DNA of 64,000 nt, from the NCBI RefSeq assembly GCF_019749255.1, contig NZ_JACWFH010000006.1, positions 1 to 64,000 on the forward strand. Direction: 5' to 3'. Numbering within the stretch: the stretch's first letter is position 1; each line of letters begins with the position of its first letter. This stretch comes from Mesobacillus maritimus (GTDB taxonomy: Bacteria; Bacillota; Bacilli; Bacillales; Cytobacillaceae). Below, one piece after another: positions 43,594-51,940 of this stretch. Under the pieces are notes generated by a model. It saw nothing but the letters and a program-made list of their open reading frames with translations. It did no database searches and was not told the DNA's origin. A program made the position numbers and the translations under genes.

Positions 43594-44364
43594 CTAGCCT
43601 TTATAGTCAGTATGATTCTCGACATATTCAAATACTTGCTGTGCAACGGACTCTGTGCGGCCAGTTTCAATTTCTTCGGCGATATGACCGACTAACCCAA
43701 CCGCTCTTGCCGCAACCGCAAATGACTTTACCAGTCGATAATCAATTTCCATATCCGATAAAATTGCCCCAATTGCGCCGGTAACATTTAGCGTAATTTC
43801 TTTCCCTTTTTGCTCGCAAAATTGTTTATGCATTTCTATCAAAAGCTGAGAATGTTTGTTTAGGAAGCCAAGTTCCTCAGCGATGGCAAAAAGTTTAGGA
43901 GTACGCGGATCGACGGGCTTGTGAATGTGATGACCAAACCCAGGCAGCTGCAAGCCTTGTTCTTTTCTTTCTTGGATGACAAGCCCCGCTAATTCTTCCG
44001 TAGAATACTCATTCCCATGCTTTTGATACGTTTTTTGGAGCATTTCAGCTACATACTCCATCGCGCCAAAATAAACCGACCCTGCCCCAAGAAGCCCTGC
44101 AGCAACTGCCGCTTGAATCGCTTCTGGTGCCCCTAAGTAGGTTAAGCGCGAAGAGAGTGAACTCGGTGTAAACCCATGCTCACAAATTGCAATTAACGTT
44201 GCATTTAGCATTTTTGATTCAGCTTCGGTCGGTTTTCTGTGTTTCACTCCTAAAAAAAGCATGTCCGCGAGCGTGATATTTCCAATTAAATCATCAGCTA
44301 AATTATAGCCATGGACATGAAGTTGTTCTCTTGTCGACCTGCCAATTTTCGTTTCAAATTGCAT
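43594..44364 (-). CDS. Citrate synthase-fold lyase (citryl-CoA lyase-like)
   Basis: A 256-residue protein, much shorter than citrate synthase (about 370-430), and like the small citryl-CoA lyase/CCL branch. The key histidine region LPGFGHHIHKPVDPRTPKLF and the Asp-bearing NVTGAIGAILSDMEID are present, as is SSLSSRLTYLGAPEAIQAAV. Enzymes with this fold make or break C-C bonds to acetyl-CoA. It heads the CoA-transferase operon and no thiolase gene is in the window, so it may cleave or condense the CoA ester made by the transferase. AGGAGG precedes the ATG. Confidence 0.8.
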   Translation of the reverse strand: MQFETKIGRSTREQLHVHGYNLADDLIGNITLADMLFLGVKHRKPTEAESKMLNATLIAICEHGFTPSSLSSRLTYLGAPEAIQAAVAAGLLGAGSVYFGAMEYVAEMLQKTYQKHGNEYSTEELAGLVIQERKEQGLQLPGFGHHIHKPVDPRTPKLFAIAEELGFLNKHSQLLIEMHKQFCEQKGKEITLNVTGAIGAILSDMEIDYRLVKSFAVAARAVGLVGHIAEEIETGRTESVAQQVFEYVENHTDYKG

Positions 44365-44439
44365 GAATCATTCCTCCTATATTAAGAAAACTACCTATCT
44401 ATTCATTGAACAAACTATAAGATATCTTTCTAACTAATT

Positions 44440-44467
44440 TCTTACTAAAAAGCAGATATATCTTACA
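44440..44467 (-). promoter_or_regulatory. Candidate SARP-type operator before the lyase/CoA-transferase operon
   Basis: TCTTACT (44440-44446) and TCTTACA (44461-44467) start 21 bp apart, about two helical turns, on the same strand and close to the operon start. Confidence 0.45.
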
Positions 44468-44586
44468 AAGTCTTGATTTTATGGGGTAAACTACTAGCTT
44501 TGCTGCTATTCCTAACTTGCTTGTTCATACTTTTGAGTGTAATCAAACTTTTAAAGAATATAGTTCACCCATGAATACCATTCGTG

Positions 44587-44910
44587 CCCTATCTCGGATA
44601 TAAGTGGGAGTGTTTGAGCACCAATGAGGATGATGGACGCCCTATCTCAGTTTCAAGCGAGAGAGTTTGGGCACCAATGAAGGTGATTGACACCCTATCT
44701 TGGTTTCAAGCGAAAGAGTTTGGGCGCCAATGAAGTCGATTGACGTCCTATCTCGCTTTCAAGCGAAAGAGATTGGGCACCAATGAAGGTGTTTGATGCC
44801 CTATCTCGGTTTCAAGCGAGAGAGTTTGGGCACCAATGAAGAAGATTGACGCCCTTTCTCGGTTTCAAGCAGGGGCGTTTGGGCACCAATGCGTCAAAGC
44901 CCTATCTCCG
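44587..44910. repeat. Minisatellite C: seven units of 53 bp
   Basis: The unit CCCTATCTCGGTTTCAAGCG, AGAGAGTTTGGGCACCAATG, AAGGTGATTGACG starts at 44587, 44640, 44693, 44746, 44799, 44852 and 44900: five exact 53-bp steps and a final 48-bp step. It shares GAGTTTGGGCA, TTGAC and CCTATC(T)CGGTT with minisatellite A. No spacers, so not CRISPR. Confidence 0.95.
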
Positions 44911-45042
44911 TTGTAGTCCGTAGTGATCAATCACTATAATTAGATATAAACAAGGAGAATAAAAAGGATGGCAGCAACACGAGGCTAAAAAAACAGGAGA
45001 GGCTCTATGTTCAGCTCATCCCCCGAATGATAATTGTATCTA

Positions 45043-45591
45043 CTAAACTTTCACATTTGGTTTTAACGACTTCTGCATTTGAACTAATTCTTGTGCTAAA
45101 TTCCCGATTCGGTTGAGGATCTCATCATCTTCAATCAACCTATTTCCATTAAAATGCTCTCTTGTTAAATAAACCGAACTCGGTGCAACATAGGCCCGAA
45201 AATAACCGGCAATGGGCTTTAATTGATTTTCAATGACAAGATAATGTTGATAAGTCCCACCTGTCGCAATGAATCCCATCACTTTGTTTCGAAGCGTCGA
45301 CACAGGCGTCAAGTCAATCAGATTCTTTAACGGTCCTGACAAGGAAGCATTAAAAATAGGAGTGGCAAATAAAAACACATCTCCTGAATTCATGATTTGA
45401 ATCACTTTTTTCGTATCGCCAATATAGGTTTCCGGGTCACGCCCATCACAAAACTCGAGCTGATAATCTTTTAAATCAAGCAATTCTACCTCAACACCAG
45501 GATCTACCTTCTGTATCTCATTCAAAACTCGCATCACTACAGCACTCATTTTTTCACCAATAATCGTGCCAGAAATTCCAATGACTTTCAT
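45043..45591 (-). CDS. NADPH-dependent FMN reductase, partner of the LLM monooxygenase
   Basis: A 182-residue flavodoxin-fold reductase: GISGTIIGEKMS is the FMN phosphate loop and FATPIFNASLSGPLKNLIDL the family signature. Luciferase-like monooxygenases need reduced FMN from such a partner, and that monooxygenase lies about 1 kb upstream at 46570. Of two nearby ATG codons the second (45591) has AAGGAGG at proper distance. A hairpin at 45647-45679 separates it from the hydrolase gene, so it may be partly uncoupled. Confidence 0.85.
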   Translation of the reverse strand: MKVIGISGTIIGEKMSAVVMRVLNEIQKVDPGVEVELLDLKDYQLEFCDGRDPETYIGDTKKVIQIMNSGDVFLFATPIFNASLSGPLKNLIDLTPVSTLRNKVMGFIATGGTYQHYLVIENQLKPIAGYFRAYVAPSSVYLTREHFNGNRLIEDDEILNRIGNLAQELVQMQKSLKPNVKV

Positions 45592-45646
45592 ATTCATTCC
45601 TCCTTAAATCCGGAACCTTTTCTGTTCCCAAAGTCTTTAATAGCTG

Positions 45647-45679
45647 AATGAGTCCCTCTACAAATGAAAGGGACTCATT
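45647..45679. terminator. Hairpin between hydrolase and FMN reductase genes
   Basis: AATGAGTCCCT and AGGGACTCATT form an 11-bp perfect stem around 11 bases. T-runs are weak on either side, so it may act as a processing or partial termination site. Confidence 0.5.
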
Positions 45680-45739
45680 GGCTTTTCACACTATAAAGTA
45701 GCTTACATCACCCTAAACTTAAGTGACTTCTAACTTCGG

Positions 45740-46552
45740 TTATTTCGTCACAGGCGCCGCTTGAAGAAATCCCAACGTGGTAGCAAGTACAGCTTCAAGC
45801 TCCTCAGCCTGTGGATAGTGACCCGACTTTTCCATAATCGTTACCTTTGAGCCTGGAAGTTTTTTATGGAACTCATAAGCATAATCGACTGGAATGAGGG
45901 CATCTTTTTCTCCCCAAATAATGCAGGTGTTTGCAGTCACGCGGTGAATTCTTCGGCTTAAGCCTTTGTCAGGAATTCCCCACATAAACTTGGCTGCTTC
46001 CGCTGCAGCCGTATTTTGAGCTACAATAAAATCAACCTGCGCTTCATGCTCTTCTGGCATCGCATTAGCAAACGCTTGAGCGGCTGGGGAATTCAGATCC
46101 GCAAACAAGTGTTGGAATAGAACATCTGGAGTATTTAGCATCGTAAATACATCTTTTACTGGTGTTTCATCAAGCCAAAGGCCTGCAGCACAAACCAACA
46201 CTAAATTTCTCACTCGGTTTGGATTGGTAGAAGCTAGTTCTGCTGCGACCATGCCACCAAAGGAATGCCCGATGACATCTACGGTTTCTAAACCTAAGGC
46301 ATCAAACAGTTCATAATAATAAAGCACTAAGTCCCACCAATCACGAACCTCATCTTTTCCGACCGAGCCACCAGTACCAATATGGTATGGAGCATATACT
46401 TTATAATGTTGTGAGAGACGATCTAAATAGTCATCCCACTGGAGACCACCGGCACCATGAAGGTAAACAAGTGGCTTCCCTTCTCCCGCAACCAAAACCT
46501 TTGCTTCAATACAATCTCTTACTTTAACGGTTTTTAATTTTGGTGTAGACAT
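45740..46552 (-). CDS. Alpha/beta-fold hydrolase in aromatic cluster
   Basis: A 270-residue hydrolase. The oxyanion segment is VYLHGAGGLQWDDYL, the nucleophile Ser is in VIGHSFGGMVAAEL, the acid near IIWGEKDALIPVDYA and the catalytic His in KSGHYPQAEE, so the triad is complete. Related enzymes cut C-C bonds of ring-fission products or esters. It follows the LLM gene by 17 bases, so substrate and order of action are probably linked. AGGAGGAATGGAAG precedes the ATG. Confidence 0.87.
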   Translation of the reverse strand: MSTPKLKTVKVRDCIEAKVLVAGEGKPLVYLHGAGGLQWDDYLDRLSQHYKVYAPYHIGTGGSVGKDEVRDWWDLVLYYYELFDALGLETVDVIGHSFGGMVAAELASTNPNRVRNLVLVCAAGLWLDETPVKDVFTMLNTPDVLFQHLFADLNSPAAQAFANAMPEEHEAQVDFIVAQNTAAAEAAKFMWGIPDKGLSRRIHRVTANTCIIWGEKDALIPVDYAYEFHKKLPGSKVTIMEKSGHYPQAEELEAVLATTLGFLQAAPVTK

Positions 46553-46569
46553 CTTCCATTCCTCCTTTT

Positions 46570-47808
46570 TTATGCCTTTTGGACCGCTGGCGTTTGCTCG
46601 ATTTTTGGCCAGTTTTGTACTTCATATTCATCTCCCCAAATATCACGAACATGTGGAATAACCTCTTCGCCCATTAAGCGGATATTTTTAAGCGCTAGTT
46701 CATGTGGCATCGAACCATGGTTTAATAGTGCAATGAAATGACCGACGTGAAGCTTTTTAATCGCTTTTCGAATTTGTTTGACAACGCTTTCAGGAGAGCC
46801 CGCAATGACATAGCCTTTTTCAACCATTTGTTCCCAAGACAAGCCTGCTCGTAATTTGGCTCCCGCACTTTCTGTTCCATACTGACTTTGCAAGCCAGCG
46901 CGAACGCTCTTTTCCGTACGGTACCCTGGAGCTTCAGTAAACTCAGGGGAAACATGGAAGCTCTTGTTAAAGAAATAGTTTACATGCTCTTCGTATTCTT
47001 CTTTTGCCTTTTCATCTGTTTCTGAAATACAAATCATTTGAACGAATCCTACTTTATATGGATTCATGTCCAAGCCAAGTTCTTTACGACGCTTCCAGAA
47101 CTTATCAAATTTATCTTTCGCAAATTCATGTCCATAGAAGCTGAGATAGCTATATTGATAGTCATTTTCAGCAACCCAATCAAACGTCTCTTGGCTAGCT
47201 GCTCCGCCTGGAATCCAAACTGGTGGATGTGGATCTTGATATGGGCGAGTCCAAACGTTTACATATCGGTGTTGATTAAATTTGCCGTTAAAATGGAAGA
47301 CTTCTCTTTCCTTCCATGCCTTCATAACTAAATCATGTGCCTCATAATAACGAGGTCTTAGTTCTGCTGGGTTCACACCATAGGCATAGTTCGTATCCAT
47401 TGAGGTTCCAACTGGGAAACCTGCAATTAAACGTCCCCCGGTGATATTATCGAGCATCGCTAATTCTTCAGCGACACGGATAGGTGGATTATAGAGAGCT
47501 AAACTGTTTCCTAGAACGATAAGGGCAGTTTTCTCGGATTCTCTTACCTTTCTAGCCAAAGCCGCAGCAATGATGTTCGGAGAAGGCATCATTCCATAAG
47601 CATTCGCGTGATGTTCATTTACCCCAACACCATCAAAGCCTAGGTCAATTGCAAGCTCATATTGATCGATAAAATCATTGTACATTTCATGACCCTTCTC
47701 TGGATCGTAAAGACTATTTGGGATGGAAATGTATACACTCTTGTGCTTCTCGGTAAAATCTTCAGGCAAATCACGATACGACATTAAGTTCATGAATACA
47801 AATTTCAT
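46570..47808 (-). CDS. Luciferase-like (LLM) flavin-dependent monooxygenase
   Basis: A 412-residue TIM-barrel flavoenzyme: FDGVGVNEHHANAYGMMPSP, TALIVLGNSLALYNPPIRVA and EELAMLDNITGGRLIAGFPV are typical of bacterial luciferase-like monooxygenases. It would use FMNH2 from the reductase at 45043 and O2 to oxygenate an imported aromatic or its side chain, feeding the hydrolase next to it. The ATG at 47808 follows GGAGGGAAAAGT; the longer frame to 47847 is unsupported. First gene of the operon, divergent from the regulator. Confidence 0.88.
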   Translation of the reverse strand: MKFVFMNLMSYRDLPEDFTEKHKSVYISIPNSLYDPEKGHEMYNDFIDQYELAIDLGFDGVGVNEHHANAYGMMPSPNIIAAALARKVRESEKTALIVLGNSLALYNPPIRVAEELAMLDNITGGRLIAGFPVGTSMDTNYAYGVNPAELRPRYYEAHDLVMKAWKEREVFHFNGKFNQHRYVNVWTRPYQDPHPPVWIPGGAASQETFDWVAENDYQYSYLSFYGHEFAKDKFDKFWKRRKELGLDMNPYKVGFVQMICISETDEKAKEEYEEHVNYFFNKSFHVSPEFTEAPGYRTEKSVRAGLQSQYGTESAGAKLRAGLSWEQMVEKGYVIAGSPESVVKQIRKAIKKLHVGHFIALLNHGSMPHELALKNIRLMGEEVIPHVRDIWGDEYEVQNWPKIEQTPAVQKA

Positions 47809-47973
47809 ACTTTTCCCTCCAATTTTATGATTGTTTTTATTAGACACTTACAAGCAAATGCTTCCTCCCATTTCCAAGGTTAATGGAAATGAACGTAACT
47901 AAAGGACATCTCCCCTTTCATCCAACATTTGTTTCCGTGTTACGATCACTATAAAAGAACTACCTAACTACAT

Positions 47974-48077
47974 CCTTACACAACGTTTTAGATAATCTTA
48001 CAATTTACTCTTCTTTCATTTGATGATTATTATCCTATTGGTCTATCACCTATCCACTAGGATGACAAAATCTTACA
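47974..48077. promoter_or_regulatory. Candidate SARP-type operators in the divergent region
   Basis: CTTAC cores begin at 47975, 47997 and 48072. The first pair is 22 bp apart and lies 170-190 bases upstream of the LLM start; the third lies just before the regulator's -35 box and could give autoregulation. Confidence 0.45.
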
Positions 48078-48094
48078 ATATCCTAACTAGTCTC

Positions 48095-48123
48095 TTGACA
48101 ATTAAATAAATTGTACCTACTAT
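48095..48123 (+). promoter_or_regulatory. Sigma-A promoter of the cluster regulator
   Basis: TTGACA (48095-48100), a 17-bp spacer and TACTAT (48118-48123) give a near-consensus promoter, 78 bases before the regulator start. Confidence 0.75.
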
Positions 48124-48200
48124 TAATGGAGAATAAATTATTAAATATTCGCAATATTACTATTATTTATGTATCCGCTTACATTTTAAGGAGGGACAAT

Positions 48201-51074
48201 ATGCTATTTTTCGAGTCAAAGTTAAGCGTTCCGCATTATTCGCCTTATCTGATTCGTGATCGGTTATTTACCTATCTAAACGAACACCTAGATTGCTCTC
48301 TCATTTGTTTAATCAGTGAAGGCGGCTACGGGAAAACAACACTAGTCTCTAGCTTCATAAAGGAAAACAACTTACCAAGTGTATGGTACAAACTATCGCA
48401 AATGGATGGCAACCCTGCTGTTTTTCTGTCTTACTTTAAAACGTTAATAATGCGGAAAATATCAGGAAAAAAGGTCATTTGCGAAATTTCCGATGACGAG
48501 CTAGAAACAGAACTTGACAATTTAATTAGTATTTTAGCTTCATGGCCGGAACGGTTAATCATCGTCCTCGACGATTATCAAACCATCGACCAAAGTGAAG
48601 AAGTTGAACAAATGCTGACAAGCATCATTTCCCATGTCTCTCCATATGTAACCTTTATCATCACGAGTCGAATTCGTCCCAATCTAAAGTTAATCAATTT
48701 GAAATTAAAAAATAAATTAGCTTATCTGAGTACAAAAGAATTGAAATTTACACCAAATGAAATTCTGCAATACTTTTCTTCTTTGCACAAAATCAGCTTG
48801 CAACCGAAAGAAATTTATTTAATCCATTCTAAAACCGACGGATGGGCAGCTTGTTTACAGTTATTACAGGATTTAATGAAAGATATTGACACTTCGGATC
48901 GTTTGTCGTTTTGGATCAATTTCAAAGGCACAGAAGATATTTACAATTATTTAGGAGAAGAAATCCTAGCAAAACAAAGTGAAGAAATTAAATCTTTTCT
49001 TTATCAAACATGTATTATGTATGAACTCAGCTCAGATGTGATTGATACATACTTAGAACGCAACCATACGGAACAAGTGCTTGATCACCTTTTAAAGAAC
49101 CATCTATTTATCTATCAGAATGAAAATGGGGATATTCGCTACTACAGCCTGTTTCGTGTCTTTCTCACCAATCAGTTAACCAAACGATTCAATCATGCTC
49201 AAATAAGAGAGTTTCATGAACAGCTTTCCAAAATATATGAAGACAAAAAAGACTTTTTTCATGCTTTTGCCCATGCCATGTCTAGTAATAATTTTCTTGT
49301 TGCAACGCAAATCATGGCAAAAATGAAAGAGTTTTATCCACCAGCAAAGTTTATTGACCTCATAGATTGGTTTTTCGAAGAAGTTTCCCCTCGATTACAT
49401 ACAGCAAGTATTAGTTTATTCCTTGTCAAATGCATCCCTTTGAATGTATTGGAAAAAATCATACCCGCAATGGAAAAGAACCTAACCAAATATGATGAAC
49501 ATGTAAACCCATTATCGATTGTTCATTATAAACATCAGCTTGCAGCCGCTTATTTTTACAACGGTGAAATAAGAAAAGCAGATCAGTTTTGTTCAGATTC
49601 CTTGAAAACGTCCTATAAAAATAAAGATCACGAAATGATTGCCATAAACCTATCGTTGCAATCTGTTATCTATTTTTATATGGGAAAATACGATCAAGCC
49701 TTACAGGCAGCACAAGAATCGTTGTCCTATCCAAAGCTAAGCAGTTTCTTTCATCCAAATCATATTTCTTCTTGGGTATTAGCTGAAGTCCATTTAATGC
49801 AGAACAAATTAGATAAAGCAAAAATTTTATTAGAAGAAACGCTTAAAATATCGAAACAACGGCATAACGCCTCCATTGTTTACCCTTACTGCTCAATGGG
49901 AAAATATTATCGTTTAATCGGGGATTATGAAAAGGCACTTGAATGGATTCATAAAGCGATGAAGATTGCAGAAGAATTTCAATTAGAATACGCGATGGCT
50001 TGGGTTTATAAAGAGTTAGCGATCACTTATATGGAAATGGAAGATTGGAAGAGCGCGGAACACTATTTATCGAAGGCCTATTCGTACGTCGTTCCCTCAA
50101 CGTATTTGAAGTGTGAAGTTGCTAAGTTACAAGTTACTCTGTATACAAAATTAAGAAACCAAGACTTAGTCACAATGAAATTGCAGGAATTTCAAGAAAC
50201 CAAAATAGAGAAACATTACGACTGGCTTTCTCCGCCTTCTCAGGATGTTGGTTCGGAGCAACAACCTGAAGAAGTTCAGGAGAGTGTAATAGTGGAACAC
50301 CCTGTCTTGGTTAATGACAGCAATGATACGCACAACGAAACTATTAGAATCTTAACTTTAGGAAACTTTGAAATTATAGTGAATCAGAAACCTATTCATA
50401 TTAAGCGCAAAGCAAGTTTACAACTATTACAATACTTAATTACCCATCAAGGAAGTAAAATAAACAAGGAAAATATCTTAGATGAGATTTTTCCCGGTGG
50501 GTTAATCGATTCAGCTAATAACCAATTCTACGTCGCACTCTCTTATTTAAGAAAGGCATTAGAGCCTAATTTACAAAAAGGGCCTTCCTCCTTGTATATT
50601 CAACGCGATGGCGAGCATTATTTCTTAAATGCGCAACATCTGTATCTTGATATCAATGAGTTTTCACATCTAGTTGATCCCAAAAATGCTTTTACTCCGA
50701 TTGAACGGGTGAACAACCTAAAGAAAGCAGAAGTTTTATATAAGGGAGACTATTTCGAAGGCTATCCGTATAATATCTTTTTAGAATTAGAGCGAGAACG
50801 TTACCGAGTGCTTTATATTAATCTATTACAAGAACTGGCTGAGTACTACTGGGAAATGAACGATTTTCAAAATGGTCAAATGTATTATGACAAACTCCTA
50901 ACAAAAGAACCCTATCAAGAGCCAATTTATGTGGATTATATCGAGAAACTCTTAAAAGCAAAAATGTTCCTCCATGCCAAAAGAGTCTCAAAGCATTACC
51001 AACAAATGATTGAAAAAGAACTTGGCATTCCAGTTGTAGAAAAAATTGAGGCGTTGTTTAATTCAAAATCATAA
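48201..51074 (+). CDS. MalT-like ATPase regulator with SARP-type winged helix and BTAD
   Basis: A 957-residue regulator. Residues of about 1-260 form a STAND/MalT-type ATPase (P loop in LISEGGYGKTTLVSSF, Walker B in LIIVLDDYQTID). The middle (about 400-690) is TPR-rich (FYMGKYDQALQAAQESL, LIGDYEKALEWIHKAMK). About 735-830 form an OmpR-like winged helix (LTLGNFEIIVNQKPIHIKRK, SANNQFYVALSYLRKALE), followed by a bacterial transcriptional activation domain to the end. This order recalls SARP/AfsR relatives reversed. The ATG at 48201 has AAGGAGGG before it; an in-frame extension to 48111 lacks one. Divergent from the LLM operon, it is the likely activator of the aromatic cluster. Confidence 0.88.
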   Translation: MLFFESKLSVPHYSPYLIRDRLFTYLNEHLDCSLICLISEGGYGKTTLVSSFIKENNLPSVWYKLSQMDGNPAVFLSYFKTLIMRKISGKKVICEISDDELETELDNLISILASWPERLIIVLDDYQTIDQSEEVEQMLTSIISHVSPYVTFIITSRIRPNLKLINLKLKNKLAYLSTKELKFTPNEILQYFSSLHKISLQPKEIYLIHSKTDGWAACLQLLQDLMKDIDTSDRLSFWINFKGTEDIYNYLGEEILAKQSEEIKSFLYQTCIMYELSSDVIDTYLERNHTEQVLDHLLKNHLFIYQNENGDIRYYSLFRVFLTNQLTKRFNHAQIREFHEQLSKIYEDKKDFFHAFAHAMSSNNFLVATQIMAKMKEFYPPAKFIDLIDWFFEEVSPRLHTASISLFLVKCIPLNVLEKIIPAMEKNLTKYDEHVNPLSIVHYKHQLAAAYFYNGEIRKADQFCSDSLKTSYKNKDHEMIAINLSLQSVIYFYMGKYDQALQAAQESLSYPKLSSFFHPNHISSWVLAEVHLMQNKLDKAKILLEETLKISKQRHNASIVYPYCSMGKYYRLIGDYEKALEWIHKAMKIAEEFQLEYAMAWVYKELAITYMEMEDWKSAEHYLSKAYSYVVPSTYLKCEVAKLQVTLYTKLRNQDLVTMKLQEFQETKIEKHYDWLSPPSQDVGSEQQPEEVQESVIVEHPVLVNDSNDTHNETIRILTLGNFEIIVNQKPIHIKRKASLQLLQYLITHQGSKINKENILDEIFPGGLIDSANNQFYVALSYLRKALEPNLQKGPSSLYIQRDGEHYFLNAQHLYLDINEFSHLVDPKNAFTPIERVNNLKKAEVLYKGDYFEGYPYNIFLELERERYRVLYINLLQELAEYYWEMNDFQNGQMYYDKLLTKEPYQEPIYVDYIEKLLKAKMFLHAKRVSKHYQQMIEKELGIPVVEKIEALFNSKS

Positions 51075-51078
51075 AAAT

Positions 51079-51122
51079 GGGTGCCAGGCACTAACCAATT
51101 TTCTGGAAAGTGCCTGTCACCC
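51079..51122. repeat. Hairpin repeat (GTGCCAGGCAC variant)
   Basis: GGGTGCCAGGCACT and AGTGCCTGTCACCC pair imperfectly around about 16 bases, then TTTT. It lies between the convergent regulator and BstA-like genes and serves as their terminator. Confidence 0.8.
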
Positions 51123-51142
51123 GTTTTCTCTGTAATTATTTA

Positions 51143-51658
51143 TTATTTTGATAATGCAATTTTTATATGGGCTAAGTGATGCTCTTCGTGCCAAGATAAT
51201 TTTGCTACTTTTGTTGCAACTTTTATTTCACCGTTTTCCTGGTGCATAAAGGTTCGATCTACTTGTTCCTCTGTTAAACTTTTTCCTAAAGATACGATGC
51301 GCTCATTTATCCCTTCTAACATTTTAATAGAACTTTCTACAGGAAGCTTTGTATCCGGTTGAACAGCCCATTTTTCTTCATTAAAAGCTGGTACTGTTGG
51401 ATTCTCATCTGTTAATGCTAGCTTCAAACGTTGATACATGTTCAACTGTGAATCAGCAATATGATGAACAAGTTGACGAACTGTCCAGCTACCATCACGA
51501 TATGTTTTTCTTAATTCCTCCTCACTCAATAAGTCAACCGATTCTCTTAACCGAATCGTATAGCTCTCGATTTCCTTTAGCCATTCTTGGATATTTTCTA
51601 ATGTTACTTTTTCAGGAACTTGTAGTTCCCCAATTGGGTATCTTACATCCATTTTCAA
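51143..51658 (-). CDS. bstA: BstA/YfiT-like DinB-fold thiol transferase
   Basis: A 171-residue four-helix protein. The metal-binding histidines of the DinB fold are in LVHHIADSQLNMYQR and WHEEHHLAHI. N-terminal RYPIGELQVPEKVTLENIQE is typical of YfiT/BstA, a Bacillus metal-dependent S-transferase that couples bacillithiol to electrophiles. That would fit detoxification of reactive quinones from the neighbouring cluster, though it is a separate transcript. AAAGGGGATTGAAA precedes the ATG. Confidence 0.85.
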   Translation of the reverse strand: MKMDVRYPIGELQVPEKVTLENIQEWLKEIESYTIRLRESVDLLSEEELRKTYRDGSWTVRQLVHHIADSQLNMYQRLKLALTDENPTVPAFNEEKWAVQPDTKLPVESSIKMLEGINERIVSLGKSLTEEQVDRTFMHQENGEIKVATKVAKLSWHEEHHLAHIKIALSK

Positions 51659-51940
51659 TCCCCTTTTCCCCTATTTTTTAAGTCATTATATTTTAGCATG
51701 AACGTTTAATGATATTTAATTATATCACTTCACCTACATCGTCATTCAAAGCTTATTCATTTATGGCCCGATTCCAATCAAAAGTTAACCACCGCTCTTC
51801 AACTCTGCACCCTTAGCAAAAGGAGCGATTGCCTTATTGAAAAAAAGCTCCCCTTACTTCAAGTATGAAACTTCACAAACTATCACTTAATCATAAAAAA
51901 AAGAAGGACATTGTCATATCAAAATCCGTTATTCAAAAAT
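51659..51940. other. Intergenic gap containing repeat R11
   Basis: This 282-base gap contains the promoter region of bstA on its left and cassette-type repeat R11 at 51815-51885 on its right. No gene. Confidence 0.5.
51815..51885 (-). repeat. Cassette-type repeat R11
   Basis: The hairpin AAGGAGC-N19-GCTCCCCTT, then TTACTTCAAGTATGAAACTT and CACAAAC, matches R1 and R3 in layout. It lies 60 bases 3' of the MFS gene at 51941. Confidence 0.65.

Larger units (their letters stand above)
44365..45042. other. 678-base gap with operator elements and minisatellite C
   Basis: CTTAC elements lie 77-102 bases upstream of the 44364 start (44441, 44462). The 53-bp minisatellite fills 44587-44910, followed by about 130 bases leading to the flavin reductase gene's 3' end. 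No gene seen. Confidence 0.6.
47809..48200. other. Divergent control region between LLM operon and regulator
   Basis: It holds three CTTAC heptamers (47974-47980 CCTTACA, 47996-48002 TCTTACA, 48071-48077 TCTTACA), the first two 22 bp apart. It also holds the sigma-A promoter of the regulator at 48095-48123. No gene. Confidence 0.6.
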
